64,000 nt of DNA from Bradyrhizobium sp. Its GTDB lineage: Bacteria > Pseudomonadota > Alphaproteobacteria > Rhizobiales > Xanthobacteraceae. The notes beneath the pieces were generated by a model that was not told the origin of the DNA, ran no database searches, and was given only the letters and a program-made list of their open reading frames with translations. This document shows, one piece after another, positions 46,952 through 57,210 of this stretch. A program made the translations under genes and the position numbers. The DNA lies in contig NZ_JAURXB010000072.1 in assembly GCF_030654605.1 (NCBI RefSeq), forward strand, positions 78,492 to 142,491. The letters are read 5' to 3'. Position 1 is the stretch's first letter. Every line of letters starts with the position of its first letter.

Positions 46952-49413
46952 ACGCCCCCCTTGAAAGGCAGAACGAGCGTAAAGACGCTACCGCGTCCGA
47001 ATTCGCTCTCCACCTGAATGCCTCCGCCGAGGCGCTCGGCCAGCCGGCGCGAGATCGCCAGCCCGAGGCCAGTGCCCTCGTGCTGCCGGGAAATCCCGGT
47101 ATCGATCTGCCGGAAGGCCTGAAATAACTTCGGAAGATGTTCGGCCTGAATTCCGATGCCGGTGTCCGCGACCCGGACAAGCAAGGCCGGGCCATCCTGG
47201 CCGGCCATCCCGGAAGCGATCGTGGCGGACAGTTTCACGCTTCCCTGTTCGGTAAATTTGACCGCATTGCTCAGGAGATTCAGCAGCATCTGCTCGACGC
47301 GCCGCTGATCGCTGATGAATTCCCGGGGCAGACCCCTGAGGTCGGCCGACAGCGCCAGCCCCTTCTTCTCCGCCATCGGCATGATCGATGCAACCATGCG
47401 TTCGATCGAAGCCGCGATATCGAACGCCTTGAAACTGACCTCCAGTTCCCCCGCCTCGATCTTTGAGATATCCAGAACATCATTGATCAGGGCGAGCAGA
47501 TGACGGGCGCTGCCGCGCACCATGCCAATCTGCTTTTTCTGTTCGGGGTTCAACTCTCCGGCCAGCCCCTGCAGCACGATCCCCGAAAAGCCGATGATGG
47601 AATTGAGCGGGGTCCGCAATTCATGCGACATCGTCGCCAAAAAGGCCGACTTGGTCTGATCCGCCGCCCTGGCCCTCGCCAGCGCGGTTTGCAGATCGAC
47701 GGTCCGCTCGGTGACTTTTCGTTCGAGGCCTTCGTTCAGTTCGCGCAAGGCCTCTTCCGCCCGCCTGCGCTCGGAAATATCGATGCCGACGCCGACCAGG
47801 CAGGTCCTGCCGCCGAAGACGATGCGGCGGCCGGTCAGAAAATACGGCGTCGTGGTGCCGTCCTTTGCCCGCAACGGCGCCTCGACAGACGATTCCCCCT
47901 TCTCGAAAACTTCCTCGATCTTTACCGTCAGGAGCGGCCTGTCGCGTTCGGAAAAGAATTCAGCGGGCCGCATATGCACGATTTCGTGGGCAGCATAGCC
48001 GGTAACCTTCTCGAAGTCGCGATTCCACCGCAGGAACTGGCCGTGCTCGTCGTACAGATAGAGCACGCCGGCCATGCTCTCGATGATCGTGTCGGAGAAC
48101 GCGCGCTCGGCCATGGCGACGACCTCGGCCTGGCGGCGCTCTTCCTCGCGTGCGGCACTGTCCAGTCCGAACGAGATATCGCTCGCGGCCTGCCCGAGCA
48201 GCGCCATTTCCGCGTCCTGAAAGAAATCCTTCTCGTCCGCATTGACCGCCAGCACGCCGGAGACCTTGCCCGCCAGCCGGATCGGAAGCGCGGCCGCCGA
48301 CCGAAATCCGCGCCGCGTGGCCTCGGCCAGCCACGGCCGCATATCCGGATCGGCTGCAAAATCCTCACTGACATGCGGTTTGCCATCGCGAAAGGCTTTT
48401 CCCGACGGGCCGCGGCCCTCCGCGTGGTGATCCGCCCCATAGATTTGAATGGACTGAACATAGCCGCTGTGATCGCCGGCCACGGCCACCGGAACCAGCC
48501 TGGCGGTCTGCGGATCGAACCAGGAGACCCACGCCACGGAAAAAGCGCCTCTGTCGACCAGCGCTTCGCAGACCCGGGTGAACAGTACTTCGCGGCTCGG
48601 CGTCAATACGATGGCCTGGTTGATCTCGCTGAGCGAAGCATAGAGCCGGGAGATTCGTTCGACATCCCGCGTCCGCTTGGTGAGCGCCGTCATGTCGCGG
48701 ACGATTTTCGATGCGCCGGCGATTCGCCCGCGTGCGTCCCGGATCGGAGAGACGGCGATCGAAACATCGACGAGCCTGCCTTGCTTCGTCCGGCGAACCG
48801 TTTCGAGATGATCGACGCGTTCACCGCGCCGCAGCTTGTCCAGGATGATGTCCTCGTCGCCCATCCTGTCGTCCGGGGTCAGCCGGTCAATCGGCGTTCC
48901 CACGATCTCGTCGGCGCGAAAACCGAAGATATTCTCCGCCCCGTCATTCCAGCTGGTCACGATCCCGTCCAGGTCGTTGCCGATAATCGCGTCGGAGGAT
49001 GAGTCGACGATGGCAGCGAGAAGCTCGCGGGACGTCTGGACCCGGCCGATCTCGCCGAAGATGCTCAACCTGGCGCCATCGGCCAAGCCGATCGACGTGA
49101 CATCCACGGCGAACACCGAACCGTCCTTGCGGCGAAACCGTTGCTCCTGGCAATGCGTGGCGCTGCCGGTCGCGGTCAGCGCGGGCGCAATGTCCCGCGC
49201 CGCGGCCTGCACCACGATATCCGAAAGATCCAGCCCGCTCAGCTCATCGCGGGAATAGCCGAGCATCCGGCAGGCCGCCGGATTGGCATCGATAAAGTGG
49301 ACCCCGGAACCGGCCAGCAGGACGCCAACATCCGCCTGCTCAAAGAGATTGAGGAAACCGGCGTCGCTCGCGCGCGCCTGCACATGCAAATCCAGCTCTT
49401 TGAAGTCAGGCAT
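46948..49413 (-). CDS. PAS/GAF multi-sensor histidine kinase
   Basis: Successive PAS, GAF, PAS; LATMSHELRTPLNSIIGFSGIVLQ, GTGLGLAISRRLAERLGG. Confidence 0.9.
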   Translation of the reverse strand: MPDFKELDLHVQARASDAGFLNLFEQADVGVLLAGSGVHFIDANPAACRMLGYSRDELSGLDLSDIVVQAAARDIAPALTATGSATHCQEQRFRRKDGSVFAVDVTSIGLADGARLSIFGEIGRVQTSRELLAAIVDSSSDAIIGNDLDGIVTSWNDGAENIFGFRADEIVGTPIDRLTPDDRMGDEDIILDKLRRGERVDHLETVRRTKQGRLVDVSIAVSPIRDARGRIAGASKIVRDMTALTKRTRDVERISRLYASLSEINQAIVLTPSREVLFTRVCEALVDRGAFSVAWVSWFDPQTARLVPVAVAGDHSGYVQSIQIYGADHHAEGRGPSGKAFRDGKPHVSEDFAADPDMRPWLAEATRRGFRSAAALPIRLAGKVSGVLAVNADEKDFFQDAEMALLGQAASDISFGLDSAAREEERRQAEVVAMAERAFSDTIIESMAGVLYLYDEHGQFLRWNRDFEKVTGYAAHEIVHMRPAEFFSERDRPLLTVKIEEVFEKGESSVEAPLRAKDGTTTPYFLTGRRIVFGGRTCLVGVGIDISERRRAEEALRELNEGLERKVTERTVDLQTALARARAADQTKSAFLATMSHELRTPLNSIIGFSGIVLQGLAGELNPEQKKQIGMVRGSARHLLALINDVLDISKIEAGELEVSFKAFDIAASIERMVASIMPMAEKKGLALSADLRGLPREFISDQRRVEQMLLNLLSNAVKFTEQGSVKLSATIASGMAGQDGPALLVRVADTGIGIQAEHLPKLFQAFRQIDTGISRQHEGTGLGLAISRRLAERLGGGIQVESEFGRGSVFTLVLPFKGGV

Positions 49414-49664
49414 TCGAAATGGCCGGGGGTTCAGCGGCGCAGCCGCGAGCATAGTCCGGTCGAACGCCGGATGGAAGCGGGATCGCCAACGCCGATATCC
49501 GTCAATGCACGCCGTCGTGCCCAGGCAACTCGCGGTCGCCAATTGACGGGGTGGATGCCCTGCTACTCTTTCTTAACCACGCTGAGCAGCTCGGAGAAGA
49601 GCGCGGCGATTCGCCCTCCTCGGAGAATAGCGCTACGGCGGTGACACCCGCGAGCCCTTCGCAG

Positions 49665-51401
49665 CTACCCCCCGCCGTGCAGCATCGCCAGCAGGGCCAC
49701 CACGACCAGCAGCAGCACCGCCGACAGCCCCTTCCAGAACAACAGCGGATTGCGCTCGATCAGGGGCGCCGTCGCGGCATTGACGAACTCCGCATTGGGA
49801 TAACGCAGGTCATGGAGGAATTCGGACAGCGCCTCGTAGCGCTTGTAAGGGTCGGGATGCACCGCCTTCTTCAGCACGCCGTCGATCCACGCCGGAATCT
49901 CGCTGTTGTCGTCGAGCGCCGAACGGTATTTCAGTTTGCGCTGCTGCGATTTGGTCCGGGTCCGCGCCATCTTCGCGCCATAGGGCAGCCGGCCCGTCAG
50001 CATCTGGTAGGTGATGACGCCGAGCGAGAAGATGTCGGAGCGCGACGAGACGTTCTCGCCGATGAAATATTCCGGCGCGGTGTACTGGAAGGTACCGAGA
50101 ATATCGTCGCGGCCGGCCGGCGGCGACGCCTCGACCACGCCGGTGACCCGGGTTGAGCCGAAATCGATGATCTTCACCGTGCCGGTCCGGTCGATCATGA
50201 CATTGTCCGGCCGCAGATCCTGATGCAGCATTTCCTTGCGGTGGAAGGCGCGCAGTCCTTTTGCGATCTGCTCGACGATGCCGCGGATGGTTTCCAGATC
50301 CGGCTTCGGATGGTCGATCATCCATTGCGCCAGCGTCTGGCCGTCGATGAACTCGGTGACGACGTAGAGGTAATTGCGCTTGCGCGACTGCAGGCAGGGC
50401 TTCAGCACATGGGCGCTGTTGATGCGGCGGGCGACCCACTCCTCCATCATGAAGCGCTTCAGGTAGGCGGGGTCGCCGCGCAAATCGATCGACGGAATTT
50501 TCAGCGCGACCAGTTCGTCGTTATCGGCATCGACCGCGAGATAGATGTGGCTGCGGCTCGAGGCATGCAATTCCCTGACGATGCGGTAGCCGTCGAACGC
50601 CATCCGCGCTTCCAATAGCGGCGGCAGCGGCAGTTCGGAGGGTTGGCCGAACACCTCGCTGGCCTCGCCGGCGGGCGAGACATCGATCCGGACGATCTGG
50701 ACGGTGAGATTGTCCGGACTGCCTTGCTCCCAGGCCTGTTCGACGATGGCCTTGGCCGCCTGGTCGAGGTCATCGGCGCCGTCCCTGATCGCCCTCGCGA
50801 TGAAGCGGGCGGGGACATGCTCGTAGACGCCGTCGGTGGCGAGCACGAACACATCGCCTTTCTCGACCTGGTGCGACTGGTAGTCGATTTCGATCTGGGG
50901 ATTCACGCCGAGCGCGCGGCCGAGGTAACTCTGCTGCGATGATATGATGACCCGGTGATCGTTGGTCAGCTGTTCCAGCGCGTTGCCGGAAACCCGATAG
51001 ATCCTGGAGTCGCCTATGTGAAAGATATGCGCGGTGGTCGACTTGATGACCATGGCGCTCAGCGTGCAGACGTAGCCCTTGTCCATGTCGTAGGCGTGCT
51101 GGCTGCGCCTCGTCTGCGCGTGCAGCCAGGAGTTGGTGGCCGCCAGCACGCGTTGCGCCGAGGTCTTCACCGACCAGGCTTCCGAGGTGCAGTAATAGTC
51201 GGTGAGGAACCCCTTGACCGCCGACTCGGCCGCGATCCGGCTGACCGGGCTCGAAGAGATGCCGTCGGCCAGCACGATGGCGATGCCCTTCAGGCCCAGC
51301 AGCGGCTCTTCCGGAACGAGGACGCCATGGAAATCCTGATTGGTCTCCTTGCGACCCTTATCGGAATGCTGCCCGACCGATATTTTCAGTTCACGCGACA
51401 T
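49665..51401 (-). CDS. bifunctional PP2C phosphatase / Ser-Thr protein kinase, C-terminal TM
   Basis: PP2C: VLADGISSSPVSRIAAES, VFVLATDGVYEHV; kinase: HQDLRPDNVMIDRTGTVKIIDFGSTRV. Confidence 0.9.
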   Translation of the reverse strand: MSRELKISVGQHSDKGRKETNQDFHGVLVPEEPLLGLKGIAIVLADGISSSPVSRIAAESAVKGFLTDYYCTSEAWSVKTSAQRVLAATNSWLHAQTRRSQHAYDMDKGYVCTLSAMVIKSTTAHIFHIGDSRIYRVSGNALEQLTNDHRVIISSQQSYLGRALGVNPQIEIDYQSHQVEKGDVFVLATDGVYEHVPARFIARAIRDGADDLDQAAKAIVEQAWEQGSPDNLTVQIVRIDVSPAGEASEVFGQPSELPLPPLLEARMAFDGYRIVRELHASSRSHIYLAVDADNDELVALKIPSIDLRGDPAYLKRFMMEEWVARRINSAHVLKPCLQSRKRNYLYVVTEFIDGQTLAQWMIDHPKPDLETIRGIVEQIAKGLRAFHRKEMLHQDLRPDNVMIDRTGTVKIIDFGSTRVTGVVEASPPAGRDDILGTFQYTAPEYFIGENVSSRSDIFSLGVITYQMLTGRLPYGAKMARTRTKSQQRKLKYRSALDDNSEIPAWIDGVLKKAVHPDPYKRYEALSEFLHDLRYPNAEFVNAATAPLIERNPLLFWKGLSAVLLLVVVALLAMLHGGG

Positions 51402-51420
51402 TTTTGACGCCAACTCCGTT

Positions 51421-51526
51421 GTCATCGCCCGGCGTGGACCGGGCGACCCAGTATTCCAGAGACGCCAGCCATCATGCCGGGAAGCCTCGGCGTACTGGAT
51501 CGCCCGGTCAAGCCGGGCGACGACAG
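51421..51526. repeat. class B palindromic intergenic repeat
   Basis: GTCATCGCCCGGCGTGGACCGGGCGACCCAGTATTCCAG...GTACTGGATCGCCCGGTCAAGCCGGGCGACGAC. Confidence 0.8.
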
Positions 51527-51555
51527 TCTTGTCGTAGCAAGCGTCTCAATCGCGA

Positions 51556-52368
51556 TCAGGCGATCCCGCGCTTCGGCGCGGTCTTGATGTGGGTGGCGTA
51601 CAGCGTCAGTCCGGTGAAGGAGAGGCCGCCGACCAGGTTGCCGATCACGGTCGGGATCTCGTTCCAGATCAGGTAATCCATGATCGAGAATTTGGCGCCC
51701 AGCAGCAGGCCCGAGGGGAACAGGAACATGTTCACGATGGAATGCTCGAAGGTCATGAAGAAGAACAGCATGATCGGCATCCACATCGCGATCACCTTGC
51801 CGCTGACCGTGGTCGAAATCATCGCACCGACGACGCCGGCCGAGACCATCCAGTTGCAGAGCATGCCGCGGATGAACAGCGTCAGCATGCCGCCCGCACC
51901 ATGCGCGGCATAGCCGACGGTGCGGCCTTCGCCGATGGTGCCGATGACCTGGCCGACCTTGTCGGGCGGCGAAGTGAAGCCGAAGGTGAAGACGATCGCC
52001 ATCATCACGGCCACGGTGAAGGCGCCGGCGAAATTGCCGATGAACACCAGGCCCCAGTTGCGCAGCACCCCGCCGATGGTGACACCGGGGCGCTTGTCGA
52101 TCAGCGCCAGCGGACACAGCACGAATACGCCGGTCAGAAGATCGAAGCCGAACAGATAGAGCATGCAGAAGCCGACCGGAAACAGCGCCGCACCGACGAT
52201 CGGTACGCCGGTCGAGACGTTGACGGTCACCGCGAAGGCGGCGGCCAAAGCCAGGATCGCGCCGGCCATATAGGCCCGGATGATGGTGTCGCGGGTGGAC
52301 ATGAAGATCTTGGCTTCGCCGGCGTCCACCATCTTGGTGACGAATTCCGAAGGCGCGAGATAGGCCAT
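51556..52368 (-). CDS. formate/nitrite (FocA/NirC) family transporter
   Basis: MAYLAPSEFVTKMVDAGEAKIFMSTRDTIIRAYMAGAILALAAAFAV; FEHSIVNMFLFPSGLL; IGNLVGGLSFTGLTLY. Confidence 0.88.
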   Translation of the reverse strand: MAYLAPSEFVTKMVDAGEAKIFMSTRDTIIRAYMAGAILALAAAFAVTVNVSTGVPIVGAALFPVGFCMLYLFGFDLLTGVFVLCPLALIDKRPGVTIGGVLRNWGLVFIGNFAGAFTVAVMMAIVFTFGFTSPPDKVGQVIGTIGEGRTVGYAAHGAGGMLTLFIRGMLCNWMVSAGVVGAMISTTVSGKVIAMWMPIMLFFFMTFEHSIVNMFLFPSGLLLGAKFSIMDYLIWNEIPTVIGNLVGGLSFTGLTLYATHIKTAPKRGIA

Positions 52369-52752
52369 TAGGTTTTTTCCTGTTGTGACTGAAGCGGATG
52401 AGCGCGTGGGACCGCGTCCGATCGGAAACAGGGATGCACGCGCCATCCCTTGCGGGTGACGTCGCGACGACTGCGCCAAGCTGCCTCTTGAAAGGTCGCT
52501 TCGAGCTGCCCCTGCACTTCAGCCTGCGTCGGCTTCAGCAAATCCGGTGGACGGCAGTCGTCATTGACCTGAGAAAGACAGAGCAATCGACATGCCAACC
52601 TCGGGATTGGCAGATGGTGCTGAAACCATGGAGGGATTTGGCTTGATAATTCGCGGCTTCCGGCAATTGCGCTGCCGTATATTTGGGCAACTGCTCAGAT
52701 GTCGCGCAAGCTTGCAACTCGAGCAGGCAGGCGGAATGCCGGGATGGTCAAC

Positions 52753-53349
52753 TCAATCCAGATCGAACAAACGAATCCGCGGCATCTCGGTGCGCAGCGG
52801 TTCGGAGGCAAATACCGGCCTGGTTTCGGTCTCTTCCCGCACCTTGGCCTCGACGTCGCGCAACTCTTGATCCGGGTCCTCCCGCCGCTGATAGCGCCGT
52901 TTCTCGGACCATTGCTGACGGCGCTCGGTGCGGCGTTTCTCGGTCGCGGCGCGCTTGATATCGACGTCTTTGGCCTTGGCCAACGCATCCTCGGACGGCG
53001 TGGCGGCGGGCTTCCGTGCGGCCGGCGGTGATGCTGGAGTTTGGGTAACGGGAACGGCGGGCTGTGTCGCCGCCATGGTATCAGATGGCGTAGCAGCCGG
53101 CGCGATTTTGGCTTCGGTCTGCGCCGGAGGCGGTGCGGAAGCCGTAGAGGCCGCGGCCGGCGCGGGTTCCGATGGTTCGGCTTTCACCTGTATCGGTTGC
53201 GACGACATCCGCTGTTCCAGCCGGGTCATCTCCTGCCTGGGAGCTTTCGGGCTGACCATGTCCGCAAACAGCAGTCCGCCGCCGATACCGCCGACGATCG
53301 CGACGATCACGGTTCCGGCTCCTGCAAAATAGGCCGTCGAAGCGCGCAT
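52753..53349 (-). CDS. hypothetical single-pass membrane protein, Ala/Pro-rich with charged C-terminus
   Basis: FAGAGTVIVAIVGGIGGGLLFADM TM segment; low-complexity linker. Confidence 0.55.
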   Translation of the reverse strand: MRASTAYFAGAGTVIVAIVGGIGGGLLFADMVSPKAPRQEMTRLEQRMSSQPIQVKAEPSEPAPAAASTASAPPPAQTEAKIAPAATPSDTMAATQPAVPVTQTPASPPAARKPAATPSEDALAKAKDVDIKRAATEKRRTERRQQWSEKRRYQRREDPDQELRDVEAKVREETETRPVFASEPLRTEMPRIRLFDLD

Positions 53350-53539
53350 GGCGAAACTCCTTCGGCTGAAAACGCGCCTGTCGTACCGAATGTTCCGGCG
53401 GCGCGGTGCTGAACCCCGCCTGAACGGCGGGCATTCAAAGAAGCCTCCATGGCCGTTGCCCCCATGAACATGGCTGTCGCCAAACCGGTTCCCGAGGCTA
53501 AACTGTCTCTGCCACGGGAAGGCAGCCGGGACAGAATGG

Positions 53540-54217
53540 ATGAGTGTGTTGAGCGATCAGGGCGCTGCGCAGCCGATCTCGATCTTGCTGGTCGAGGACG
53601 ACGCCCCGACCTTGTGGCGGCTGCAGGACGCGCTGGCCAAGGCCGGATTCCACGTCACCTCGGCAGCAACCCTGGCCGAGGCCCGCGCCAGCCTGGCGCA
53701 ATCCGGACCAAAGGTGCTGTTGACTGATCTGCAGCTGCCGGACGGCCACGGCAATGAGCTGATCCGCGAGACCAGGCAGCGCTATCCCGACACCGAAATC
53801 ATGGTGATCTCGATTCTCGGCGACGAGGAGAGCGTGATCTCCGCCATCACCGTCGGCGCCACCGGCTATCTCCTGAAGGATGCGTTTCCGACCGACATCG
53901 CCGCCACCGTCCGCGAACTGGTGGCCGGACATTCGCCGATCTCGGCGTCGATCGCACGCTTCATCGTGCGCCGAACCCAGAGCACCGCCGAACCGCCGCC
54001 CGGCCCGCCGCTCAACACGGCAAAGCTGACGCCGCGCGAGATCGATATCCTCTGGGGCATCGCCAAGGGTTTCAGCTATGCCGAGATCGCCGGCCATCTC
54101 GGGCTGTCGCGCCAGACCGTTCCCGGCCACATCAAGAACATCTACCGCAAGCTGGAAGTTCATACCCGGGGCGAGGCGGTGTTCGAGGCGCTGCAGCAGG
54201 GCCTGATCCGGTTGTGA
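53540..54217 (+). CDS. NarL/LuxR-type response regulator
   Basis: ILLVEDDAPTLWRLQDAL; C-terminal LTPREIDILWGIAKGFSYAEIAGHLGLSRQTVPGHIKNIYRKL. Confidence 0.92.
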   Translation: MSVLSDQGAAQPISILLVEDDAPTLWRLQDALAKAGFHVTSAATLAEARASLAQSGPKVLLTDLQLPDGHGNELIRETRQRYPDTEIMVISILGDEESVISAITVGATGYLLKDAFPTDIAATVRELVAGHSPISASIARFIVRRTQSTAEPPPGPPLNTAKLTPREIDILWGIAKGFSYAEIAGHLGLSRQTVPGHIKNIYRKLEVHTRGEAVFEALQQGLIRL

Positions 54218-56157
54218 GCGACGCGGCGCCGACGACCGCCTCTTCCGGCCGCCGCCGCTGGCCGAAGCGGGCCACGCTGCTGGTGCAGTATCTGTTGCTC
54301 CAGCCGTTCATCATCGTGCTGTGTCTGGTGGTGCTGCGTATCCCGCCGCCGGAGCCCTCCCCGCGCTATCTCGTCACCGATTTCAGCCTGCGCGAGAACG
54401 GCGTCGAACAATCGGTGACGCTGCCGCACTTCACCGCTTCGCGCTATACGATGAACGATCCGCCGCTCTACAACGGCCGCTTCACACGGCCCGGCAGCGA
54501 ACCGCAAGGCGCGTGGTCGGTCATGTTGCCGCGCTTCACCAACGGCGTCGAAGTGGCGGTCAACGGCGTCGTGATCCTGGACAGCCGGCGCAACCCCGCC
54601 GCCAACCGTCCCGATCGCAATACGCCTGAAATCGCGGTGATCCCGGCGTCGCTGTTGCGCGACGGCGCCAACGATCTTTCGATCCGGCTGTTCGTATGGG
54701 GACCGATCACGGGCTTTCTCGACCGCCTCTTTGTCGGTCCGGACGAGATGCTGCGGCCGAGCTATAACGCGCGGACGCTGCTGTTCGTCACCTTGCCGGT
54801 GGTATTTTCGGCGTGGCAGGCGATCCTCGCGGTGATCCTCGGCATCATGTGGGCGATGCGCCGGCACGAGCCGGCCTATGGCGTGCTGGCCGCGGCGATG
54901 GCGATCGGCGTGACCCAGGCGTTTTTCCAGACGCCGCTGCAGGACTCGGCATATTCCAGGTTGAACTCGATGCTGATCTCTGCCGCGCCCCTGGAAAGCG
55001 CGTTCGTGCTGACCTTCGCATTGTTGTTCTTCGGCTGGAAGTGGCCGCGTTACGGGTGGGTGATCTTCGTGCCCGGCCTGGTGGTAGCGGCCGCGACAAT
55101 GGTCGGCGATGCGACGCTGAGCCGCAAAGCCTTTCTGCTGGTCGGCGCGCCGGCGGTAGGCTTGTGTCTGATCGCGCTGGCGGTGGTGGCCGGCCACTCG
55201 GTGTGGCGGCGGCAGGATGCGGCCAGCGTCATGCTGGGCTGCGCGCTGACGATCGTGCTGACCTGTTGGGCGCTCGACCTGCTCTCGGTGTTTCAACTCG
55301 TGCCCAACCGGCGCATCCTGCTCGCGCGGCTGTCCTATTCGGCCATGCTGGTGGCGATCGGCGCCGCGCTGACCTGGCGCTTCGCCCGCGCGCTCAACCA
55401 GGTCGACGGTTTTGCCGCCAGCATGGTCACTCTGGTGCGCGAGGCCGAGGAAAAGCTGAAGGCCAGTTTCGTCAGAGAGGAAGAACGCGCCCGCGCGGCG
55501 GCGCTGGCTCGCGAGCGAACCCGGCTGATGCGCGACCTGCATGACGGCCTCGGCGGTCAGCTCGTCAGCATCGTCGCGCTCAGCGAGCGCGGCAATGCCG
55601 GTGCCGGCATCGGCGACGCGGCCCGGGCGGCGCTGAAGGATCTTCGTCTCGTCATCGATTCCATGGACGATATCGGCGGCGACCTGATGCTGGCGCTGGG
55701 CTCGTGGCGCGAGCGGGTCACCGCGCAGCTGCGGCCGCATGACATCGCGCTGGTTTGGCGGGCGGTCGGCCCGCAGGGTCTGCCGGTCCATCCCGAACTC
55801 AGGCCCTGGCACGTCATCCAGATCGTGCGGCTGCTCGACGAGGCCGTGACCAACGCCGTCAAGCACGCCGGGGCGCGGCGCATCACCGTGAGCATCGAGA
55901 CATCAAGTGATGCCCAGGGAGTCGATGAAGGCATCGCGCGTGGCCGCATCACCATCGAGGACGACGGCAAGGGTTTCGAACCTGGTCCAAATGGCGAAGC
56001 CGCCGCCGGGCAACATGCGGCGCGCGGCTTGCGCAACATGCGAAGCCGCGCCGCACGCTGCGGCGCGGAGCTGGAGCTGACCTCGGACGCCGGCGGCACC
56101 CGCGTCAGGCTGACATTGCCCCGCCGCTTTCCCGACAGCGATGCCGCTGCCGGTTGA
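54214..56157 (+). CDS. HisKA_3-type sensor histidine kinase
   Basis: Overlaps regulator by 4 nt (GTGA); LMRDLHDGLGGQLVSIVAL; multi-TM sensor. Confidence 0.9.
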   Translation: MSDAAPTTASSGRRRWPKRATLLVQYLLLQPFIIVLCLVVLRIPPPEPSPRYLVTDFSLRENGVEQSVTLPHFTASRYTMNDPPLYNGRFTRPGSEPQGAWSVMLPRFTNGVEVAVNGVVILDSRRNPAANRPDRNTPEIAVIPASLLRDGANDLSIRLFVWGPITGFLDRLFVGPDEMLRPSYNARTLLFVTLPVVFSAWQAILAVILGIMWAMRRHEPAYGVLAAAMAIGVTQAFFQTPLQDSAYSRLNSMLISAAPLESAFVLTFALLFFGWKWPRYGWVIFVPGLVVAAATMVGDATLSRKAFLLVGAPAVGLCLIALAVVAGHSVWRRQDAASVMLGCALTIVLTCWALDLLSVFQLVPNRRILLARLSYSAMLVAIGAALTWRFARALNQVDGFAASMVTLVREAEEKLKASFVREEERARAAALARERTRLMRDLHDGLGGQLVSIVALSERGNAGAGIGDAARAALKDLRLVIDSMDDIGGDLMLALGSWRERVTAQLRPHDIALVWRAVGPQGLPVHPELRPWHVIQIVRLLDEAVTNAVKHAGARRITVSIETSSDAQGVDEGIARGRITIEDDGKGFEPGPNGEAAAGQHAARGLRNMRSRAARCGAELELTSDAGGTRVRLTLPRRFPDSDAAAG

Positions 56158-56168
56158 GCGCTGGTGGT

Positions 56169-56468
56169 TCAGCGGCGGCCGACGCGGTTGACCGGGCCGC
56201 CGCGATTCATCGGTGTGCCGGCGCGGACGCCGACACCCGGCGCGCCAACCCCCGGCGTCGCCACCGCGGCGGCAGCCACGGGCGCCGCGACCACCGGCGC
56301 TGCAACCACCGCAGCGGTCGGCCGAACCACGCAGCCCTTCGGCACGCCGACGGTCTTGCAATAGACCACCGCGGCTTCAGCGGTGGCGGCACCCAGTGAA
56401 ATCGACGTCAGTGTCGCAAGCGCCGTCAAGGTCAAACCGGCGCCCAGCCATCCTGCCTTCTTCAACAT
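56169..56468 (-). CDS. small secreted Ala/Val/Gly-rich hypothetical protein
   Basis: MLKKAGWLGAGLTLTALATLTSISLGAATAEAAVVYCKTVGVPKGCVVRP. Confidence 0.5.
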   Translation of the reverse strand: MLKKAGWLGAGLTLTALATLTSISLGAATAEAAVVYCKTVGVPKGCVVRPTAAVVAAPVVAAPVAAAAVATPGVGAPGVGVRAGTPMNRGGPVNRVGRR

Positions 56469-56751
56469 CTCATCTCTCCCGATTGGTCGTGCAGCCCAGG
56501 CGAACGACCGGACGGTCATCGCCGCTGACGTGGGATGTTGGTGAACCATCGCCGCGCGCGAAAACATCCCATGAAGATGGGGTGATGGCCGGCGCGACCA
56601 TTCAGCCCCTATTCATCGCGCCAGCCCTTCGCCAAAGACGACATCAGGCGGATCGCCTGATGCCATGAACATGGCATGGACCGCGGTCAACGCGGCGGGG
56701 ATGTTCCCGCCACTTGCAAATCCAACCCGTCAAATTGTCCAGAGGTGATCC

Positions 56752-56979
56752 ATGAACAAGTCGGTGTTTGTCTCACTCGTCCTGCTGATGGCCGGCGGCG
56801 CATCCGCGGGCGCGCAATCCGGACCGAGCCCGCAGGAGCAGATGGCCTGCCGTTCCGATGCGGGAAAATTCTGCGCCGAGCATATCGGCAAGCCGCCGCA
56901 GATGAACGCCTGCCTGAAGGAGAACAAGACCAGGCTGTCGGATTCCTGCCGCAAGGTGGTGGAATCGCGCGGCGGTTGA
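56752..56979 (+). CDS. small secreted cysteine-rich repeat protein
   Basis: Signal peptide; MACRSDAGKFCAEHIGKPPQMNACLKENKTRLSDSCRKVV. Confidence 0.7.
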   Translation: MNKSVFVSLVLLMAGGASAGAQSGPSPQEQMACRSDAGKFCAEHIGKPPQMNACLKENKTRLSDSCRKVVESRGG

Positions 56980-57025
56980 GGGACGCATCCGTCACTTCGC
57001 GCGGAGGAAGAGATTGAACTCCGCT

Positions 57026-57164
57026 GTCATCGCCCGGCCTTGACCGGGCGACCCAGTACGCCGCGGCTTATCGGCTTATCGCTGGCGTCTCTGGAATACT
57101 GGGTCACCCGCTGGAGCCTGTCATCGGGCGGCGCGAAAGCGCCGACCCGGTGGCGGGTGACGAC
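57026..57164. repeat. class B palindromic intergenic repeat (longer variant)
   Basis: GTCATCGCCCGGCCTTGACCGGGCGACCCAGTACGCCGCGGCTT...GGAATACTGGGTCACCCGC...GGCGGGTGACGACAG. Confidence 0.75.
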
Positions 57165-57210
57165 AGCTTGTGCTGTTTGGCAAACCGCCAGATTGCGGGC
57201 GAACGCCGCC

